Shown here one piece after another: positions 5,389-9,513 of a stretch of 9,513 nucleotides of DNA; within the stretch, counting starts at the first letter, position 1; every line of letters starts with the position of its first letter. The DNA is from Candidatus Eiseniibacteriota bacterium (GTDB lineage Bacteria > Arandabacterota > Arandabacteria > Arandabacterales > Arandabacteraceae). The stretch covers positions 1 through 9,513 of the forward strand of contig JAUVJV010000050.1 of the NCBI GenBank assembly GCA_030592245.1. Direction: 5' to 3'. The notes below the pieces were generated by a model. That model ran no database searches, was not told the DNA's origin, and was given only the letters and a program-made list of their open reading frames with translations. The position numbers and the translations under genes are program-made.

Positions 5389-6768
5389 CTACCGGATATA
5401 GCCAAGGGATTTCAGTTTCTCGACCTGCTGTGTGGACAGCTTGGGGTGGCGAACCCTGAACTTCGAGCGCTTCATTCTCACGTCATAGTCCCACTCAAAC
5501 AGCGCCGTCTTGAGCCGGCGTGTCACATCGTCGTTCGCCTCGGATATATCCTTAAGCTCGCCCGGATCATCCTCGAGATTGTAAAGACGGAAGGTCCTGG
5601 CCGTGGGATCGTGCAGCAGTTTCCAGCCGCTCTCGATCACCCCCCGGTGCGTCCCCCACCGCTTGGTCTCTGTCATCACCACGCTTCGCAGATGCTCGCT
5701 CTCACCGGAGATATCGATCGCCAGGCCGTCGTGTTCGTATCCGGCGGGCACTTCAAGGCCGGCGGAGGCCACGACCGTGGGCATGAAATCCAGGAGACTC
5801 ACATAAGTGTCTATCACACACGCATCTCCCTCGCCGGGCGGCTTGATCATGAAGGGCACGTGGACCAGCTCCTGGTAGACCGTTCGGGTATGACCGACCC
5901 AGGCATTGCCCCTGTCAAGGAACTCCTCGCCGTGATCGGCCACGATCACTATCAGGGCGTCATCATACAATCCGGTCGCCTTCAGATGATCGAACAACCT
6001 TCCTACGTGCTCATCGGTGAACCTTATCTCTGTATCATAGAGTGCGTTGAGATAGCGAACGTCATCGTCATTCATTTTCCGCGCCGCCGCCCGGAGATCC
6101 TGGATCGGCTGACCGCTGTAAAGCGACCCCGCATAGTCTGGATAGAAGTCGTACGCATCGTGCAGGATGTAGTCGCAATGGGGATCGAAGTAATGCAAAA
6201 AAAGGAAGAACTTATCGTCCTTGAACTCGTTGATGAACTCAATCCCCTTGTCCGTGACCGAAGGCGAAGAGACATGGCCGTGTCCCTGGGCGTTCTCCTC
6301 ATCGAAAGAATCGAAACCCTGGCCGAAACCGAGTTCGCCGGAAACATAGACATGTGAGATAACGCCCTTGGTCGCGTAGCCACGGGTCCTCAGGATCTCG
6401 GCGATGCACAGGAACTTCTCGTCAAGCACGACGGCCTGGTCCTCGTATCCCATGACATGCGGATACTGGCCGGTGAAGAAACTCGCGACCGCGGGGCTGG
6501 TCCAGGATGAAGGTGATATGGCATTCTTAAAAAGCACGGCCTCGGCCGCGAATATGTCTATGTTGGGTGAGGTCTCTCTCTCATAGCCATAACAGCCGAG
6601 ATGGTCGGCCCTCAGGGTATCTATCAGAATCACGATGACATTGGGGCCTTGATCGCTTGACGCCAGGGCATGGACCGCCAGATACCCCGCTGCGAGGGCG
6701 CCGATCAGGGCGAGCGAAAGTAGGATTTTCCTGAGGCCCTTAAGCCTTTTCAGCTTGATTCCCGCCAT
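5389..6768 (-). CDS. Membrane-anchored sulfatase-fold enzyme (alkaline phosphatase superfamily)
   Basis: The 459-residue protein starts with a basic stretch and one hydrophobic segment (residues 15-36), a signal anchor placing the enzyme outside the membrane. The catalytic fold begins with VIVILIDTLRADHLGCYGY (metal ligand Asp50), continues with LHYFDPH (192-197), and has the second metal motif VADHGEEF (Asp278, His279) and His293. The C-terminus ends in VEKLKSLGYIR, a tail typical of many bacterial sulfatases. At the site of the formylglycine motif (C/S-x-P-x-R) it reads T90-S-P-A-V. Thr90 therefore replaces Cys/Ser and Val94 the Arg, as in a WTxP-type subgroup that may use Thr as nucleophile like phosphoethanolamine transferases. 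The substrate is unknown; sulfate, phosphate or phosphonate ester hydrolysis or transfer are all possible. AGGAGG lies 11 nt before the ATG, and a TATACT hexamer at 6791-6796 could be a weak -10 element. Confidence 0.85.
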   Translation of the reverse strand: MAGIKLKRLKGLRKILLSLALIGALAAGYLAVHALASSDQGPNVIVILIDTLRADHLGCYGYERETSPNIDIFAAEAVLFKNAISPSSWTSPAVASFFTGQYPHVMGYEDQAVVLDEKFLCIAEILRTRGYATKGVISHVYVSGELGFGQGFDSFDEENAQGHGHVSSPSVTDKGIEFINEFKDDKFFLFLHYFDPHCDYILHDAYDFYPDYAGSLYSGQPIQDLRAAARKMNDDDVRYLNALYDTEIRFTDEHVGRLFDHLKATGLYDDALIVIVADHGEEFLDRGNAWVGHTRTVYQELVHVPFMIKPPGEGDACVIDTYVSLLDFMPTVVASAGLEVPAGYEHDGLAIDISGESEHLRSVVMTETKRWGTHRGVIESGWKLLHDPTARTFRLYNLEDDPGELKDISEANDDVTRRLKTALFEWDYDVRMKRSKFRVRHPKLSTQQVEKLKSLGYIR

Positions 6769-6826
6769 ACAGGTTTATACCTCCTGCCCGAGTATAAGTT
6801 TCAGCGCGGACCCGGAAAAGGCAATT

Positions 6827-7207
6827 CTACGGGGGAGTTCTGGAACCCCGCGGGGTCCGGGAACCTGGCTTCCCCCGGGAATCCGGTGTCCACCGGAAGG
6901 CCTTTAGATCGATGCGCCCCCGGGCGTTGAACTTCACACCCTCGCGTTCCAGCCTCAGGCGCTGGGTCACGTCCGCACCACCCAATGGCCCCAGGTTTAT
7001 CTGTCCGCGGGCGTTTACCACCCGGTGCCAGGGCACCCCCCTGTCGGAGCGAAGGGCGTGAAGCGCATAGCCCACCTGGCGGGCGTTCCGGCCCAGCCCG
7101 GCGAGCTCGGCCACCTGGCCATAGGTCGCGACTTTCCCTTCGGGGATCCGGCGCACGACGCCGTAGACCCGGTCCCATCTTCCCTGCTGCTGCCTGCCTT
7201 CGCTCAC
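6827..7207 (-). CDS. atl: Alkyltransferase-like (ATL) DNA-repair protein
   Basis: The 126-residue protein has the C-terminal DNA-binding domain of O6-methylguanine-DNA methyltransferase: RIPEGKVATYGQVAELAG (21-37, with Tyr29), the helix-turn-helix with candidate Arg finger Arg43 in NARQVGYALHAL, and VPWHRVVNARGQI. Trp60 stands where MGMT has the acceptor Cys (PCHR). This is the hallmark of ATL proteins, which bind bulky O6-alkylguanine without repairing it and hand it to nucleotide excision repair. I chose GTG 7205-7207 because GAGGTGA lies about 5 nt upstream; an ATG at 7225 would add six residues and has GGAGGT 13 nt upstream. The last about 18 residues are a Gly/Ser/Arg/Thr/Pro tail with a tandem GSRTP repeat, beyond the normal family end, encoded by GC-rich inverted repeats. 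It lies 58 nt before the sulfatase-fold gene and may be cotranscribed with it; no functional link is evident. Confidence 0.88.
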   Translation of the reverse strand: MSEGRQQQGRWDRVYGVVRRIPEGKVATYGQVAELAGLGRNARQVGYALHALRSDRGVPWHRVVNARGQINLGPLGGADVTQRLRLEREGVKFNARGRIDLKAFRWTPDSRGKPGSRTPRGSRTPP

Positions 7208-7353
7208 GGCATCACCTCGGATCATGTACTATCGCATGACCTCCATCCCCGGCACATTACCACAGGCTGCAGGCCTTACCCAAGCAGTTTGGTTTCGTTG
7301 CGGGGACATGGACCGGGACATACTTATTACGGATTCTCACCGGGGCGAGAGGA

Positions 7354-9366
7354 TTAACGGGCCAGTACGATCTTCTTCCTGATGGTCCGGTCACCGGGAG
7401 ACATCGAAACGAAGTAGACACCGGGAGCAACCTCGCGTCCGGTCCGGTCACGGAGATCCCAGGTGAAGGTTTCCTGCTCCCCGATGGTCGTGGAAATGAC
7501 CATCCTTCCAAGGATGTCATAGATCAAGAGCGGGACCTCACCCGGATGACCGGGCGCAGAGAATGAGACATGGGTGACCGCCGGATTCGGATAAGCGGAG
7601 AGCACGACTTCCTCGAGCGGGCCATCGACCCAGGCCTCTCCCCCGAACCAGTCCACTATGCGCGTGAGCAGGGCTTCACGGTCCCGGACCGATGAGATCG
7701 CCTCAAACCCGAAGGAGAGATAGACGACCTTTGAGGAGCCGAACTCATGCCTCACTCCCCCGTGCTTGAGGGGATCCCCATCATAGTCGAAGATCACCCG
7801 CGCGGGAGCTATGGAATCTATGACATCAGGATAAGACTGATTATCGGCGCCATCCCCGCCTTCGATGCTCACAGCGATGCCGTCGGTAACGGGATCGCCG
7901 GGCCTTCCCGAAAGGTCGAGGATGTTCGCATTTGGCATGACCCAGGCGGCTCCGAGATAGTTTTCATAAAACAGCAGGGACTCGGTGGAATATTCCCCGC
8001 TGTTGATGTAGCAAAGCCCATATCCAATGTCCTGCCCCGTGATGAAGAGATCTCCCCCGCCGTTGAGGTAGGAGGAGATGACGTCCTGATCGTGATCTTC
8101 CAGGGTGGGGAAATACTCGCCCGTGAACCAGATCACGAACTCGGCCGTGTTGAGATCGCTCAAGAGCGGTTCGGCGATCCTCCGGTTCCATCTGCCCCAC
8201 ACCACTCCCGCCGAATCAAGCGCGTCCTCATAATAGGCCTCGTACCCGAGGCCGCCGTCATCATCGACGAGCAGGCCGCAGACCCCCGAGACGGCGAAGT
8301 AATCGAGGCTTCTCGCGAAGCCCGTGTCACGCCTGGATCTTGCCGTCAGAGTGACTTCCCCGGTTCCAGGAATGTAGCCGCAGTCAATCCTCACCGTGAC
8401 CGTGCAGGTGTCGTCCTCTTCGAGGGCGAACCCGCCTGCGACAGGAACGCCGCCTGAGACCTGGTAGCTGGCCGACCAGTCCGGAGGGAGCTGCGCCGGC
8501 AGCGTGATATCGAAAGTGTCAGCACCGGCCCCCAGATTGATGAAAGTGCCGGGGAAGCTGGCTTGCTGGCCCGGCAATCTCATTCTTCCCCGGGTGGGAG
8601 CGGCAAACCTCGCCCAACCGGCTGGTCTCGCCCGCGAAGACGTTGCCTGATAGATCTCTCTGTCCGAATCGTTCTGGATGAAGACCACCGAGCTGATGTG
8701 AGTGGCGTCCCATACCGGGTCCAGCTCGAATGCCAGTTGGACATCCAGGGTCTCTCCCTGGGCGATCAAGAAGCCTACGCCGCTATGATCTGGAACGAAT
8801 GACCGGAAAACATGATTAAAGATGGTCTGGGTGTTGGGTGCTTCGTAGTAGATGCTGTCCTCGACAACCGCTACCCGCAGCACGAGAGAGTCGGGTCCCG
8901 GATCTTCTTCAGCGACAACCGTGATTCTCACGAAACACGAGTCGACGGTCATTGAGTCACTTGCGAGAAGGCTGAACACGCTCGGGACATCATGTCGCTC
9001 ATCTATCGCATCACGATACAGCTCAAGGAGGCAGCTTTCGTGAGTCGCCTGGCCATCAAGGAAGTTGGCGGGGATTCCGCCGATGGAGTAATAGGCGTAG
9101 CGTTCCTGGCTCTCCAGCAGGTTCGCCTCGTAGAAGGGATCGAAATCCCAGGGATCATCCCCGTGGTAACGTATGGCGACCACGTCGGTATGCCCGTAAC
9201 AGATGAGCAGTGAATCCAACCTTGGACTCAGGCAGGCAGCTCACCCGCAACCCGCATTGGCGCCCTGTTCTAAGAGCACCGTGCGCCGCGCCGAAAGCGG
9301 CGTCGAAAGCCCCAGAATGAAGAACAGGGCCACCGCCACCAACACCACCGACCGCAACCTGATCAT
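7354..9366 (-). CDS. Candidate secreted selenoprotein: Omp28/thioredoxin-like domain with Sec42, plus C-terminal sorting domain
   Basis: Read from ATG 9366 (AGGAG 5 nt upstream), the frame runs 671 codons with one in-frame TGA at codon 42 (9241-9243). Residues 1-26 are a signal peptide (hydrophobic core, then PLSA). A thioredoxin-like domain follows: TVLLEQGANAGCG, [TGA], AACLSPRLDSLL, a VVAIRYH strand, and cis-Pro99 in GGIPANFLDG, as in Omp28-related proteins that normally carry CxxC here. The active site reads Cys40-Gly-U42-Ala-Ala-Cys45. Next come beta-sandwich segments, a region around 360-570 resembling flavodoxin/glutaminase-like modules of secreted proteins (LLVDDDGG, GGGDLFITGQD, VDWFGGE), and a FlgD/Por-type tail from about 590 (YPNPA, LLIYDILGRMV, GREVAPGVYFV, KKIVLAR). 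Continuous coding on both sides of the TGA, with family-like sequence between it and the next possible start (TTG 9217-9219), argues for readthrough. A nonsense mutation or sequence error is the alternative. It is probably a periplasmic or surface thiol-redox protein; substrate unknown. Confidence 0.78.
9204..9243 (-). promoter_or_regulatory. Candidate bacterial SECIS hairpin at the in-frame UGA
   Basis: The mRNA from the UGA (9243-9241) folds as follows. The lower stem is UGAGC (9243-9239) with GCUCA (9208-9204), 5 bp including the UGA itself. An asymmetric internal loop of 8 and 2 nt follows. The upper stem is UGAGUCCA (9230-9223) with UGGAUUCA (9218-9211), 8 bp with one G-U pair. The apical loop is AGGU (9222-9219), starting 18 nt after the UGA. 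The E. coli fdhF SECIS likewise begins at the UGA and has an AGGUCU loop about 17 nt downstream, where SelB recognises the GGU. Loop size, guanine position, stem length and distance fit the accepted bacterial pattern. No covariation data are available here. Confidence 0.7.
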
Positions 9367-9425
9367 TCTCACTCCTCTTAGCTCGAATACACAATACGGG
9401 ACACCCATGCGTCCCGCTACCAAGT

Positions 9426-9455
9426 ATAGTACCATAGCTGGGGGCCCGGAGTCAA
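9426..9455 (-). promoter_or_regulatory. Predicted promoter of the candidate selenoprotein gene
   Basis: On the minus strand TTGACT (9450-9455, 5/6 match to -35) is followed by an 18-bp spacer and TACTAT (9426-9431, 4/6 match to -10), about 60 bp upstream of the ATG at 9366. The intervening leader contains CGGGAC (9397-9402) and GTCCCG (9411-9416), a 6-bp inverted repeat that could form a small hairpin. Confidence 0.45.
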
Positions 9456-9513
9456 GCTCGCGAATTGACTCATAATAAATGTATTCGAAAGGGGTTCGTT
9501 GCCTCAAAAGTAA

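Noticed and set aside
5359..6357. Plus-strand open frame of 332 codons
   Set aside because: It is antisense to the sulfatase-fold gene, which has full catalytic motifs; the plus-strand product shows no family features.
7226..7353. Possible regulatory or RNA feature between the ATL gene and the selenoprotein gene
   Set aside because: Only weak short palindromes are visible, such as one around CTGCAG; no terminator, promoter or RNA fold could be supported.
7747..8457. Plus-strand open frame of 236 codons
   Set aside because: It is antisense to the secreted selenoprotein candidate; no ribosome site or recognisable domain.
9217..9219. TTG as the start of an independent 621-residue protein
   Set aside because: It has no convincing ribosome site, would begin inside the thioredoxin fold without a signal peptide, and would leave the in-frame upstream signal peptide and Cys motif unexplained. 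Read-through of the TGA gives a complete secreted protein.
1..9513. tRNA, rRNA, CRISPR array or insertion sequence
   Set aside because: No regularly spaced repeats, cloverleaf-like sequence, rRNA core motif or transposase frame was found.

Overview
The window comes from an uncultivated-type bacterium with moderately high GC. All convincing genes lie on the minus strand, so transcription runs from high to low coordinates. Two things suggest an FCB-like or related candidate phylum (the kind of lineage represented by Eisenbacteria, Krumholzibacteria, Zixibacteria or Latescibacteria) with anaerobic energy metabolism: a long secreted protein ending in a FlgD/Por-type sorting domain, and a flavin/iron-sulfur NADH-Hdr gene set. 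This placement is inference and no marker gene is present.

Right part (7354-9513): one secreted, modular protein with a thioredoxin-like (Omp28-type) N-terminal domain. Its frame is interrupted by a single in-frame TGA (9241-9243), exactly at the redox-active site. The frame stays coding on both sides, the local motif reads C-G-[TGA]-A-A-C, and the RNA just after the TGA folds into a hairpin closely resembling a bacterial SECIS element. I annotate it as a candidate selenoprotein of 670 residues with Sec42. This is the most notable observation in the window. A conventional caller would split it into a 41-residue fragment and a 621-residue protein starting at a TTG.

Middle (5389-7207): an alkyltransferase-like (ATL) DNA-repair protein with Trp in place of the MGMT cysteine, then a membrane-anchored alkaline-phosphatase-superfamily (sulfatase-fold) enzyme with Thr at the usual formylglycine position. 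Between the latter and the next operon lies a cluster of GGGGACAG inverted repeats typical of dispersed palindromic elements.

Left part (1-5246): a seven-gene operon with a good sigma70-type promoter (TTGACA, 17-bp spacer, TATGCT). Order of transcription: a cysteine-rich zinc-ribbon-like protein of unknown function, a DRTGG-domain protein, an HndB-like [2Fe-2S] thioredoxin-fold protein, a response-regulator receiver domain fused to a NuoE-like [2Fe-2S] subunit, a NuoF/HndC-like NADH-binding flavoprotein with extra ferredoxin domains, a NuoG-N/HoxU-like iron-sulfur subunit without a hydrogenase domain, and the start of an HdrA-like flavoprotein cut by the window edge. Genes are spaced by -8 to about 70 nt. 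Together they look like an NADH-linked electron-transfer module feeding an HdrA-type flavoprotein, plausibly a flavin-based electron-bifurcating complex with no [FeFe]-hydrogenase in view. The receiver-NuoE fusion and the DRTGG protein suggest signal-responsive control. No stretch longer than 300 bases lacks a gene.
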